A DNA stretch of 13,273 bases from Candidatus Melainabacteria bacterium (GTDB lineage: Bacteria > Actinomycetota > Actinomycetes > Mycobacteriales > Pseudonocardiaceae). Shown here piece after piece: positions 6,812 to 13,273 of this stretch (the first letter of the stretch is position 1; every line of letters begins with the position of its first letter). The position numbers were made by a program, and so were the translations under genes. The notes under the pieces were generated by a model. It had not been told where the DNA came from, did no database searches, and saw only the letters and a list, made by a program, of their open reading frames with translations. The DNA lies in contig CAJCJE010000733.1 of assembly GCA_903970565.1 (NCBI GenBank), positions 1 through 13,273 of the forward strand. The letters are read 5' to 3'.

Positions 6812-7552
6812 CTACGAATCCGACGCCCGGTCCCAGACCGCGACGTGGTAGCCGACCCCGTAGGGCGCGGCCGAGTAGGTCACGCGGGAGCGCCATGACC
6901 CCTCGGAGCCCAGCGCGGCGCCGGCCAGTACCTGGAGGGCGGGCCGGGCGCGGACACCGAGTTCGGCGGCGAGCGCCGGGTCGAGTTCGGCGAGGGCGGT
7001 CGGGTCCGGGGCGGCCAGTGCCGCGCGCAGGGCCTCGTCGAAGGGCTCGGCCCGGTCGTCGGGTCGGGCCGGAGCGCCGTCGCCGTGGCGGTTGGAGCCG
7101 TCGGCGAGCACCAGCAGGCCGATCGGGCGCGGATCGGCGGCCAGCCGGGCGCCCAGTTCCAGACAGTCGGCGGCGGGCAGGTCGGGGTCGAGGAGCTGGA
7201 CACGGACGGTGTTCGCGCCGGCCTGTGCCCGCAGCCAGCCGGCGATCAGCGCGGGCAGGGGCAGGTCCGGGTCGGGCGCGGTGCCGGTGCCATTGCCGGT
7301 GCCGGTGCCGTTGCCGAGGGAGACCGCGACGCCGACGCCGTAGCCGAGGAAGGTGCCGGTGGCGGGCGTTTCGAGCAGCCGAGGACCGGTCGGGTCGGCG
7401 GCGATGGCCAGCCAGTCGCCGGTGACCTCGGCCAGGTCGCGCGCGGCGGCGAGGCACGCGGCGCGCAGCGGCTCGGTTTCCGGACCCGCTCCGGTGACCA
7501 ACTCCGGCACGAGCAGCGGCGGATGCGGGACGAGGACCGCGCGGCTGATCAC
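6812..7552 (-). CDS. Class III extradiol dioxygenase-like protein of unknown function (Rv2728c-like)
   Basis: The N-terminus reads AVLVPHPPLLVPELVTGAG, resembling the PHPPLIVPE opening of LigB/MEMO-type extradiol dioxygenase-fold proteins. GLLVLADGSNRHGDGAP in the middle is the second recognisable block. The position upstream of miaA-dapF and the size match M. tuberculosis Rv2728c, which is uncharacterised. The start is uncertain: GTG at 7552 begins next to the conserved motif, while GTG at 7582 would add 10 residues; neither has a good ribosome site. A Gly/Asn/Thr low-complexity run is encoded by an 18-bp repeat at 7280-7315. Whether it binds metal or is an enzyme cannot be told; no substrate is suggested. 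Confidence 0.8.
   Translation of the reverse strand: MISRAVLVPHPPLLVPELVTGAGPETEPLRAACLAAARDLAEVTGDWLAIAADPTGPRLLETPATGTFLGYGVGVAVSLGNGTGTGNGTGTAPDPDLPLPALIAGWLRAQAGANTVRVQLLDPDLPAADCLELGARLAADPRPIGLLVLADGSNRHGDGAPARPDDRAEPFDEALRAALAAPDPTALAELDPALAAELGVRARPALQVLAGAALGSEGSWRSRVTYSAAPYGVGYHVAVWDRASDS
7280..7315. repeat. 18-bp tandem repeat inside the dioxygenase-like gene
   Basis: GGTGCCGGTGCCATTGCC (7280-7297) is followed by GGTGCCGGTGCCGTTGCC (7298-7315), 17 of 18 identical. On the coding strand it gives two GNGTGT-type units, probably a flexible surface loop whose length may vary between strains. Confidence 0.8.
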
Positions 7553-7910
7553 GGTGCGCCAGGTTACCCGGCCCGGGGTCACCCCGCGCTACCACGACGA
7601 CTCAGCCATTCTTGATCGATACAGTAGGCATTGACCTGGGGTGTTCTCAGGTTTGCCAAGTACGATCTGCCGATGGGACAGGCATGGCCGGCCGGTTGCG
7701 CTCGGGAACCTCGGCGGCGGCGGAAGGTCGCAGTGTCGAGTCGATCTTCGCGCGGCGACTTGTCGCGCCGGCCGAGTCTGGTTGAATGCCCGCGAGGTAG
7801 CACACTGTTGGACACAACGGTGTACCCAGATCGCGTGGGCCTCACCACTGGTGAGGCGCCCGAGACGGCTCGGCCGTCGACGGCAAGTGAGGTAGTGCGG
7901 AGGAGGAACC
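7553..7910. other. Intergenic region between the dioxygenase-like gene and the DUF349 gene
   Basis: 358 bp between divergent genes without a convincing coding region. It holds an interrupted repeat ACACTGTTG/CAACGGTGT (7802-7823, one mismatch), a perfect 19-bp palindrome (7839-7857) and a GCCGTCGACGGC palindrome (7873-7884), all within 110 bp of the DUF349 start. TTGTCG (7760) with TTGAAT (7782) is a weak promoter candidate for the plus strand. Confidence 0.5.
7839..7857. promoter_or_regulatory. Perfect 19-bp palindrome upstream of the DUF349 gene
   Basis: GCCTCACCACTGGTGAGGC reads the same on both strands around a central C. It ends 53 bp before the GTG start, in the right place for a repressor operator or a leader hairpin (8-bp stem, 3-base loop). 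No regulator is encoded next to it. Confidence 0.55.
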
Positions 7911-9398
7911 GTGACGGCAGACGAGCACACGGTCAACGGGACGGCAACACCGAGTGACCTGGTGCGGCCGAGTGAAACGGCGCAACAGGCCACCGAAGCG
8001 GCGGCCTCGCCCGTCGAGGCGGTCACACCGACCGTGACCGAATCGACCGTGACCGAGCCGGCAGTACCGGCCGAACCGACGGTGGTCGCGCTGCCCACCG
8101 AGGTGGCTCGGCCGAAGTCGGAGACCGAGGCTCCGGCCGCCGTGGTCGAGCAGGGCTCCGTGCCGCCCGCACCGCAAGCCGAGGCACACCCGCAACGGTG
8201 GGGCCGGGTCGACGCTGACGGCACGGTCTACGTGACCACCGCCGAGGGCGAGCGCGCGGTCGGGTCCTGGCAGGCGGGTGAACCGGACGAGGGCCTCATC
8301 CACTTCGCCCGCCGGTTCGACGACCTGCGCACCGAGGTGGAGCTGCTGCATGCGCGGCTGGCATCCGGTTCCGGTGACGCCAAGCAGGCCGCGAACTCGG
8401 CCAAGCACCTCCTCGCGTCCATCGCGGATGCCGCGGTGGTCGGTGACCTTGCCGCGCTGACCGCCCGCACCGAGTACGTCATCGCCGAGGCCGAGCGCGC
8501 GATCGAGGCCGGCAAGAAGGTCCGCGACGCGGCCCGCGCGGAATCGGCGGCGCACAAGCAGGCGCTGGTCGAGGAGGCGGAGAAGATCGCCGAGGAGGCC
8601 ACCCAGTGGAAGCCGGCCGGCGACCGGCTGCGCGCGATCCTCGACGAGTGGAAGACCATCAAGGGTGTCGACCGCAAGACCGACGAGGTGCTGTGGAAGC
8701 GCTTCGCCAAGGCGCGAGACGCATTCAACCGGCGGCGTGGCTCGCACTTCGCGGACATGGACCGCCAGCGCACGGCGGCCAGGGCGCAGAAGCAGGAACT
8801 CGTCGACGAGGCCGAGCGGTTGGCCGACTCCGAGGACTGGGCGGACACCGCGAGCCGCTACAAGCAGCTGATGGTGGACTGGAAGGCGGCCGGTCGGGCG
8901 CCCAAGGAGTCCGACGACGCGCTGTGGCAGCGTTTCCGGGCCGCGCAGGACAAGTTCTTCGCTCGCCGCTCGGCGGTGTTCGACGAGCGGGACGCGGAAT
9001 TCGCGGAGAACGCCAAGCGCAAGGAGGAACTGCTCACCGAGGCCGAGAACATCGACCCGGCGACCGACCTGGAAGGCGCCCGCGCGGCCCTGCACCGGGT
9101 GCAGGACCAGTGGGACCAGATCGGCAAGGTGCCCAGGGAGCGCATTCGCGACCTCGAGGCCAAGCTGCGCTCGGTCGAGGAGAAGGTCCGCAACGCCGCC
9201 GACAGCCGGTGGCGCCGGACCGATCCGGAGGCCGAGGCGCGCGCCGCGCAGTTCCGTGAGCGCGTCGCCCAGTTCGAGTCGCAGGCGGCCAAGGCGCGCG
9301 CGGCGGGCGACAAGCGGCGCGCCGAACAGGCCGAGGCGCAGGCCGCGCAGTGGCGGGAATGGCTCAGCGCGGCCGAACAGGCCCTCGCCACCCGCTGA
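7911..9398 (+). CDS. DUF349 coiled-coil protein (Rv2731-like)
   Basis: Cytoplasmic protein of 495 aa with no signal peptide or membrane helix. Residues 1-95 are Ala/Pro/Thr/Glu-rich and probably disordered. After WGRVDADGTVYVTT (97-110), the rest is almost wholly charged helix with about three DUF349 repeats, roughly 215-285, 290-360 and 365-435. Each has a W near its middle and an LW..F or similar block (DEVLWKRFAKARDAFNRRR at 258-276; DALWQRFRAAQDKFFARR at 336-353). GTG at 7911 follows AGGAGGA with five bases of spacing. It corresponds to M. tuberculosis Rv2731 in position. The family function is not established, and I do not assign one. Confidence 0.92.
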   Translation: MTADEHTVNGTATPSDLVRPSETAQQATEAAASPVEAVTPTVTESTVTEPAVPAEPTVVALPTEVARPKSETEAPAAVVEQGSVPPAPQAEAHPQRWGRVDADGTVYVTTAEGERAVGSWQAGEPDEGLIHFARRFDDLRTEVELLHARLASGSGDAKQAANSAKHLLASIADAAVVGDLAALTARTEYVIAEAERAIEAGKKVRDAARAESAAHKQALVEEAEKIAEEATQWKPAGDRLRAILDEWKTIKGVDRKTDEVLWKRFAKARDAFNRRRGSHFADMDRQRTAARAQKQELVDEAERLADSEDWADTASRYKQLMVDWKAAGRAPKESDDALWQRFRAAQDKFFARRSAVFDERDAEFAENAKRKEELLTEAENIDPATDLEGARAALHRVQDQWDQIGKVPRERIRDLEAKLRSVEEKVRNAADSRWRRTDPEAEARAAQFRERVAQFESQAAKARAAGDKRRAEQAEAQAAQWREWLSAAEQALATR

Positions 9399-9410
9399 CT
9401 CAGCTCATCC

Positions 9411-9454
9411 GAGCGGCGCCGCCCCTCCGGATTTCGCGGAAGGGCGGCGCGCTC
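9411..9454 (+). terminator. Hairpin terminator after the DUF349 gene
   Basis: GCGCCGCCC pairs perfectly with GGGCGGCGC, extended by GAGC/GCTC beyond a bulge and by an imperfect inner CTCC/GGAA stretch. It begins 12 bases after the DUF349 stop. No T-tract. Confidence 0.7.
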
Positions 9455-9466
9455 GTGTTCGGACGA

Positions 9467-9541
9467 TCAGCGCAGGGCCTTGCCGAGGGTCTCGATCGCG
9501 GTGGTGATGGCACCTTCGGCGGCTTCGGTGCCGCCGGTCAT
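9467..9541 (-). other. Short coding-like frame, possible gene fragment
   Basis: ATG at 9541 opens a 24-codon frame, MTGGTEAAEGAITTAIETLG then KALR and a stop. Third positions are mostly G or C and the sequence could form an amphipathic helix. There is no clear ribosome site and no recognised family. It may be the end of a lost gene or chance. Confidence 0.2.
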
Positions 9542-9647
9542 CGCCGAAGCGATGGGTCTGGCACCCGCGCAGTTCGACCAGCTGCGCGCCGGGCTTCGCG
9601 CGCTGACTGATTCGGTGACCGCGTACTCCACCGACACCGCAGGCTGA
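9507..9647 (+). pseudogene. Possible C-terminal remnant of a regulator-like gene
   Basis: A 46-codon frame ends IAEAMGLAPAQFDQLRAGLR and continues ALTDSVTAYSTDTAG to a stop. The block LAPAQFDQLRAGLRALTDSV resembles the last helix of MarR-type regulators (LTPEQ..LR..L..L), but it is short and the match is by impression. No start with a ribosome site precedes it, and no DNA-binding domain is present. I read it as a decayed fragment, or as chance in GC-rich DNA. Confidence 0.25.
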
Positions 9648-9689
9648 TATCGGCGCCCTCGTCCGGCTGGCGCGCAGGAACCTGCCGGG

Positions 9690-10220
9690 CTATTCGGCGC
9701 GGCCCTGCTCGTTGTCGAACACGCCGCCGGGACGCGACCAGACCACGCGGGCCCAGGTGATGGTCAGTACCAGCATGGTGATCAGCGCGAGGTCCAGGCC
9801 GATGCCGGGGCCGGGGCCGGGCGCGTGACTCGGCGAACTCTCCTGCGACCAGATGGACACCAGGCCGAACACGGTGAAGAAACCGCAGCCGAAGGTGCAC
9901 AGCCAGGCCACGCCCCAGCGCCGGGTGCCCAGCGAGACCACCGAGCCGAGCAGGCCGAAGACGTAGACGCCGATACCGAAGAGCTTCGGCAGCACGTTGA
10001 TGCCGACGATCGAACTGGCCGAGCCGGACACGACCTGCCAGCCGCTGAAACCGCTGACCCACGGCAGGATCGCGGCCACGATCAGCACCAGACCGCAGAC
10101 CGCGATGACCATCGCGCGGACCCCGGGGTCGATGCGTTGCAGCGCGTCGCGTTCCACCTCGTCGATCTGCTCACGAAGCTGCGCGATGTTGAGGGATTCG
10201 GGCTTGCGTTCGGTGCTCAT
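9690..10220 (-). CDS. Four-helix membrane protein of unknown function (Rv2732c-like)
   Basis: Predicted inner-membrane protein of 176 aa. A charged N-terminal segment (1-33, with [20 protein letters not shown]) precedes four hydrophobic helices at about 36-56, 77-97, 103-125 and 139-157; the tail is short and acidic ([10 protein letters not shown]). The ATG at 10220 overlaps the miaB stop as ATGA, so translation is probably coupled; a GTG at 10232 is less likely. The order miaB followed by this gene matches Rv2733c-Rv2732c. No catalytic or transport motif is visible, so a role tied to MiaB is only inferred from the conserved linkage. Confidence 0.88.
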   Translation of the reverse strand: MSTERKPESLNIAQLREQIDEVERDALQRIDPGVRAMVIAVCGLVLIVAAILPWVSGFSGWQVVSGSASSIVGINVLPKLFGIGVYVFGLLGSVVSLGTRRWGVAWLCTFGCGFFTVFGLVSIWSQESSPSHAPGPGPGIGLDLALITMLVLTITWARVVWSRPGGVFDNEQGRAE

Positions 10221-11791
10221 CGGGCTTGGCACCCTTCCACGATGGCGGGCTGGGCGGACGTATCAACAGCGGGGGCGCCGAAGGACGGCAGTCCCAGGCT
10301 CACCCCGGAGGTCTTCGGGCGGACGCCGGCTTCCCAGTTGTCCCCCGCCTTCGTTCGACGGTGGGCCAGCAGGTCGCCGTCGGCGACGAGATGGTGCGGG
10401 GCGCCGTAGGTGACCGTGGCGCGCACGACGTCACCGGGCCGGATCTCCCCGTCGCGGGCGTCACCGGTCGGGGCGAAGTGCACCAGCCGGCCGTCCCTGG
10501 ACCGGCCGCTCATCCGATGCGTTTCGGCGTCCTTGCGGCCTTCGCCCTCCGCGACCAGGATTTCCACGGTCGAGCCGACGAGTTCCCGGTTGAGTTCCCA
10601 GGAAATCCGCTCCTGTAGCTCGACGAGGCGCTCATAACGTTGCTGCACAACGGCTTTCGGCACCTGGTCGGCCATGTCGGCGGCCGGGGTACCAGGACGC
10701 TTGGAGTACTGGAAGGTGAACGCGCCGCTGAACCGGGCCTGCTCGACCACGTCGAGGGTGGCCTGGAAGTCCTCCTCGGTCTCACCGGGGAAGCCGACGA
10801 TGATGTCGGTGGTGATCGCCGCGTCCGGCATGGCGTCGCGGACCTTGGCCAGAATGCCGAGGTAGCGATCGGAACGGTAGGACCGGCGCATCGCCTTGAG
10901 CAGCTGGTCGGAACCGGACTGCAACGGCATATGCAGCTGGTGGCAGACGTTCGGGGTCTGCGCCATCGCCGCGATCACGTCGTCGGTGAAGTCCTTGGGG
11001 TGCGGGGAGGTGAACCGGACCCGTTCGAGGCCGTCGATCTCGCCACAGGCCCGCAGCAGCTTGCCGAAGGCCAGCCGGTCGCCGAACTGCACGCCGTAGG
11101 AGTTCACGTTCTGGCCGAGCAGGGTGACCTCGGAAACGCCCTCGTCGACCAGCGCCTGAACCTCGGCGAGGATATCGCCGGGGCGCCGGTCGGCCTCCTT
11201 GCCGCGCAACGAGGGCACGATGCAGAACGTGCAGGTGTTGTTGCAGCCGACCGAGATCGACACCCAGCCCGAGTAGGCCGAATCGCGTCGCGCCGGCAAC
11301 GTGGACGGGAAGACTTCGAGCGATTCCAGGATCTCGACCTGGGCCTGCGCGTTGTGCCGGGCGCGTTCGAGCAGCACCGGCAGCGAACCGAGATTGTGCG
11401 TACCGAAGACGACGTCGACCCAGGGGGCGCGGCGGACGATCTCGCCCCGGTCCTTCTGCGCCAGACAGCCACCGACCGCGATCTGCATGTCCGGATTGGC
11501 TTTTTTCATCGGGTACAGATGCCCGAGGTTGCCGTAGAGCTTGTTGTCGGCGTTCTCGCGGACCGCGCAGGTGTTGAACACGACGACGTCCGGGGCGGTA
11601 TCGGTGTCCGCCGGAACGTATCCGGCGTTCTCTAACATGCCGGCCAGCCGCTCGGAGTCGTGCACGTTCATCTGGCACCCGTAGGTGCGCACTTGATAGG
11701 TCTTGGCCGCCCCGGTCAGGGGTTCGGAGGAAAGACTGCTTGCCGGCGCCACGCCCTGATGGTAATCCCGCGCCGAACCACCTCCGACCAT
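10217..11791 (-). CDS. miaB: tRNA-2-methylthio-N6-dimethylallyladenosine synthase MiaB
   Basis: Radical-SAM enzyme that adds a methylthio group to the i6A37 made by MiaA. The 524-aa protein has the N-terminal methylthiotransferase domain with C39 (RTYGCQMN), C75 (FNTCAVREN) and C109 (VGGCLAQ) for the auxiliary cluster. The radical-SAM motif CNNTCTFC (C183, C187, C190) follows, then SPHPKDF and HMPLQSGSD, and a C-terminal TRAM region (about 400-465, with [14 protein letters not shown]). A low-complexity tail of about 50 residues follows. The start is uncertain: ATG at 11791 is the first in frame, and a GTG at 11752 (VAPASSL) is the alternative; the conserved domain starts near residue 31. It is coupled to the downstream membrane protein through ATGA. 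Confidence 0.96.
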   Translation of the reverse strand: MVGGGSARDYHQGVAPASSLSSEPLTGAAKTYQVRTYGCQMNVHDSERLAGMLENAGYVPADTDTAPDVVVFNTCAVRENADNKLYGNLGHLYPMKKANPDMQIAVGGCLAQKDRGEIVRRAPWVDVVFGTHNLGSLPVLLERARHNAQAQVEILESLEVFPSTLPARRDSAYSGWVSISVGCNNTCTFCIVPSLRGKEADRRPGDILAEVQALVDEGVSEVTLLGQNVNSYGVQFGDRLAFGKLLRACGEIDGLERVRFTSPHPKDFTDDVIAAMAQTPNVCHQLHMPLQSGSDQLLKAMRRSYRSDRYLGILAKVRDAMPDAAITTDIIVGFPGETEEDFQATLDVVEQARFSGAFTFQYSKRPGTPAADMADQVPKAVVQQRYERLVELQERISWELNRELVGSTVEILVAEGEGRKDAETHRMSGRSRDGRLVHFAPTGDARDGEIRPGDVVRATVTYGAPHHLVADGDLLAHRRTKAGDNWEAGVRPKTSGVSLGLPSFGAPAVDTSAQPAIVEGCQAR

Positions 11792-12030
11792 CGCCTTGCC
11801 CCGATCTCACACCGCAGCGGCGCAGGCCGGGCCCCGGACGGACCTTCCCGGAGGTTTCCGCAGCTCAGCGGCTGATACCGAGGGCACGGACGAACGCGAC
11901 CGCGAAGCCGATGCCGCGCGGTCGGCGTCGGCGTCCCTGTCCGAAGCCGCTGTCTGCGACGCTCCGCGCCACGCTGGACACGTGAAGAACCGCATGACAG
12001 AACTCGCCACCGCGAACCGAACCGACCGTC
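11792..12030. other. Region upstream of miaB with no recognisable gene
   Basis: About 240 bp. Several short frames are open on both strands, but none has a ribosome site or a recognised motif. It lies exactly where the rest of the toxin gene should be, so it probably contains scrambled or replaced toxin sequence plus the miaB promoter. Confidence 0.5.
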
Positions 12031-12111
12031 GATCACGGCCGGTCGCCGCGTGTGGGACTCCGCGCCGCGAACCGACTCGAAGTCGACCAATCTGATCTCA
12101 GGCCGCCGCAT
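12031..12111 (-). pseudogene. MazF-type toxin remnant, N-terminal 27 codons
   Basis: ATG at 12111 opens MRRPEIRLVDFESVRGAESH followed by TRRPAVI. This is the hallmark opening of MazF/PemK endoribonuclease toxins (MRRGEIW.VDL.P.RGSEA..RRPAVI). After the isoleucine the expected VSND block and the conserved TVVPVTS core are missing in all three minus-strand frames. The open frame continues to 11716, but as Arg-rich non-homologous sequence that runs into miaB. The ATG is three bases after the restored antitoxin stop, the usual spacing of such a pair. The gene is therefore truncated and cannot make an active toxin unless the junction is a sequencing fault. Confidence 0.75.
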
Positions 12112-12114
12112 CGA

Positions 12115-12334
12115 TCAGTCGCCCGTACCCGAGAGACCGTCACCAACCGTGCTGTCCCAGTCCTCGGCATCTGTCGAGGACTCCCACTCGCGCCAGGGCG
12201 GACACATAGGTCTCGGACAACCGCGAGGCACGCGGTAGGTCTACTACTTCGTGGAGAACCGCCGAGCGCGAAGGCGCTTCATGCGCCTTCGCGTTCTCGT
12301 CGATGAAGACGACATCCTCCTCGATCAGACTCAC
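12115..12334 (-). pseudogene. MazE-type (ribbon-helix-helix) antitoxin, frameshifted
   Basis: From GTG at 12334 the frame reads SLIEEDVVFIDENAKAHEAP, then SRSAVLHEVVDLPRASRLSE and TYVSAL. This matches actinobacterial MazE-like antitoxins (SVSL.EEDV.FLDEYA...SRSA..H.A..LLRASEL...Y). The frame then drifts to a stop at 12140. Removing one base from the CCC run at 12196-12198 restores YVSAWREWESSTDAEDWDST followed by VGDGLSGTGD and a stop at 12115-12117, the family's Trp/acid-rich C-terminus that binds the toxin. The gene begins seven bases after the sdhB stop, and an upstream LSVSL in frame suggests the original start was lost. Total restored length is about 72 aa. Confidence 0.75.
12267..12293. 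repeat. 11-bp perfect hairpin inside the antitoxin remnant
   Basis: CGCGAAGGCGC (12267-12277) and GCGCCTTCGCG (12283-12293) form a perfect stem with a TTCAT loop, extendable by three pairs including one G-T. It lies about 50 bases past the sdhB stop and could act as its terminator, or be a by-product of the antitoxin coding sequence. Confidence 0.5.
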
Positions 12335-12340
12335 ACTCAG

Positions 12341-13096
12341 CTAGTTCTTCTTGTTGCGGCGAAAGATCTTGGCCAGCGGCACGAGCACCGGGTCGTACTG
12401 GCGGTCGATGACGCGCTCCTTGAGCGGAATGAGCGCGTTGTCGGTGATGTGGATGTTCTCCGGGCAGACCTCGGTGCAGCACTTGGTGATGTTGCAGAAC
12501 CCGAGGCCGTGCTCGGCCTGCGCGGCCGGGACGCGGTCGGCGACGTCGAGCGGGTGCATGTCCAGCTCGGCGATGCGCATCAGGAAGCGGGGCCCGGAGA
12601 AGTTCTCCTTGTTCTCCTCGTGGTCACGCACCACGTGGCAGGTGTTCTGGCACAGGAAGCACTCGATGCATTTGCGGAACTCCTGCGAGCGCTCCACGTC
12701 GACCTGCTGCATCCGGTACTCGCCGGGCTTGAGGTCGGCGGGCGGCGCGAACGCGGGCACCTCGCGGGCCTTCTCGTAGTTGAACGAGACGTCGGTGACC
12801 AGGTCGCGGATCACCGGGAAGGTCCGCATCGGGGTGACCGTAACGACCTCGTCCTCGGCGAAGGTCGACATCCGGGTCATGCACATCAGCCGGGGCACGC
12901 CGTTGACCTCGGCGGAGCAGGAACCGCACTTGCCCGCCTTGCAGTTCCAGCGCACGGCCATATCGGGGGCCTGTGTCGCCTGGAGGCGGTGGATGATGTC
13001 GAGGACGACCTCGCCCTCGTTCACCTCCACGTCGTAGTCCGCCAGATCGCCCTTGCCCGCGTCGCCGCGCCAGACCTTGAACTTGGCCTTGTAGCT
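12341..13096 (-). CDS. sdhB: Succinate dehydrogenase/fumarate reductase iron-sulfur subunit, 5' end disturbed
   Basis: Carries electrons from the flavoprotein subunit to the membrane quinone site. Numbered from GTG at 13030, the [2Fe-2S] ligands are C30, C35, C38 and C50 (CKAGKCGSC, PRLMC). The second and third clusters use CIECFLCQNTC (121-131) and CNITKCCTEVCP (179-190). MCMTRMSTF and TDVSFNYEKAR match M. tuberculosis Rv0247c of the Sdh1 complex. Homology extends upstream to SYKAKFKVWRGDAG (from 13096), but no ATG, GTG or TTG lies in frame between the TGA at about 13122 and 13030. A GTG at 13106 (GTG CCC AGC GAG) is off by one base; removing one base, or a four-base GAGC duplication, would join it as a normal start. 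Either the gene is damaged here or the sequence has an error. Confidence 0.88.
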   Translation of the reverse strand, partial: SYKAKFKVWRGDAGKGDLADYDVEVNEGEVVLDIIHRLQATQAPDMAVRWNCKAGKCGSCSAEVNGVPRLMCMTRMSTFAEDEVVTVTPMRTFPVIRDLVTDVSFNYEKAREVPAFAPPADLKPGEYRMQQVDVERSQEFRKCIECFLCQNTCHVVRDHEENKENFSGPRFLMRIAELDMHPLDVADRVPAAQAEHGLGFCNITKCCTEVCPENIHITDNALIPLKERVIDRQYDPVLVPLAKIFRRNKKN

Positions 13097-13273
13097 CGCT
13101 GGGCACCGCCTTCCGCTTCGTCAGCTTCGTCGGCCGCAGCAGCGGACTGCGGCGTGGCCTTCTCGGCCGTCTCGGTCTCGGGCTCGTTCTGGGCGGGGAT
13201 CTCCACGGGGGCCCCGGCCTCCGCCTCGGCCTCAGGCTCGGGCTCGATCGCGGCCTCGGCCTCGTCCTGCTCG
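13021..13273 (-). CDS. Acidic Glu/Ala-rich frame entering from the right, possible tail of the flavoprotein subunit (partial)
   Basis: The frame entering at the right edge reads EQDEAEAAIEPEPEAEAEAG and continues APVEIPAQNEPETETAEKAT to ADEADEAEGG near 13110. Codon third positions are mostly G or C. It then overlaps sdhB out of frame and stops at 13021; the last 30 residues are Arg-rich and look non-native, as if the true stop was lost at the same lesion that disturbs sdhB. By the Sdh1 gene order (membrane, flavoprotein, iron-sulfur subunit) it would be the C-terminus of SdhA with an acidic extension. No flavoprotein motif is in view, so this is inference; an N-terminal extension of sdhB is the alternative. 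Confidence 0.35.
   Translation of the reverse strand, partial: EQDEAEAAIEPEPEAEAEAGAPVEIPAQNEPETETAEKATPQSAAAADEADEAEGGAQRATRPSSRSGAATRARAIWRTTTWR

Noticed and set aside
4955..6898. 647-aa plus-strand open frame
   Set aside because: It is antisense to dapF and miaA, whose catalytic motifs are intact; the frame is open only because of high GC content.
6222..7595. 457-aa minus-strand open frame
   Set aside because: Arg/Pro-rich shadow overlapping miaA and the dioxygenase-like gene in another frame, without motifs.
7631..7957. 108-aa plus-strand frame upstream of the DUF349 gene
   Set aside because: Arg/Ser-rich, overlaps the DUF349 start, crosses the palindromes and has no ribosome site or family signature.
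11716..12030. Continuation of the toxin open frame into miaB
   Set aside because: The residues after the 27th codon are Arg-rich and lack every MazF core motif, so the open frame is not evidence of a longer toxin.

Overview
The window is GC-rich actinobacterial DNA, most likely from the Mycobacteriales and Nocardia-like. The support is the gene order around lexA, which follows the Mycobacterium tuberculosis Rv2718c to Rv2733c block in compact form; LexA boxes of the mycobacterial type (TCGAAC-N4-GTTCGA); and a vitamin B12-dependent ribonucleotide reductase gene next to nrdR, as in Nocardia and Streptomyces. The genus is inferred from recall, not from a search.

Layout. Positions 1-1332 (minus) hold nrdR followed by the start of nrdJ: the reductase regulator and its target, behind a promoter with two NrdR-box-like dyads. 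Positions 1707-3266 hold a LysM membrane protein (minus) and lexA (plus), divergent across a regulatory region of about 280 bp with three LexA-type boxes, a 19-bp tandem repeat and an extra dyad. A strong bidirectional hairpin closes lexA against hflX. Positions 3365-7552 (minus) hold hflX, dapF, miaA and a class III extradiol dioxygenase-like gene; the last three are packed within about 10 bp of each other. A DUF349 coiled-coil gene (7911-9398, plus) follows a 358-bp spacer with palindromes. Positions 9690-11791 (minus) hold miaB and a four-helix membrane protein joined by an ATGA overlap. The right end (12341-13273, minus) carries the iron-sulfur subunit of a succinate dehydrogenase/fumarate reductase and an acidic reading frame that may be the tail of the flavoprotein subunit.

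As a set, the genes serve DNA precursor supply and the SOS response (nrdJ, nrdR, lexA, the LysM protein), ribosome and tRNA quality (hflX, miaA, miaB), lysine and peptidoglycan precursor synthesis (dapF) and respiration (sdhB). Most of the window is conserved housekeeping sequence.

The least ordinary parts are (a) two directly abutting LexA-type boxes plus a third between lexA and the LysM gene, (b) the remains of a MazE/MazF-type toxin-antitoxin pair between sdhB and miaB, where a single extra base breaks the antitoxin frame and only the first 27 codons of the toxin are recognisable, and (c) a damaged 5' end of sdhB with no usable start codon where homology says the protein begins. I see no CRISPR array, tRNA, rRNA, insertion sequence or phage gene, and no convincing new multi-gene system.
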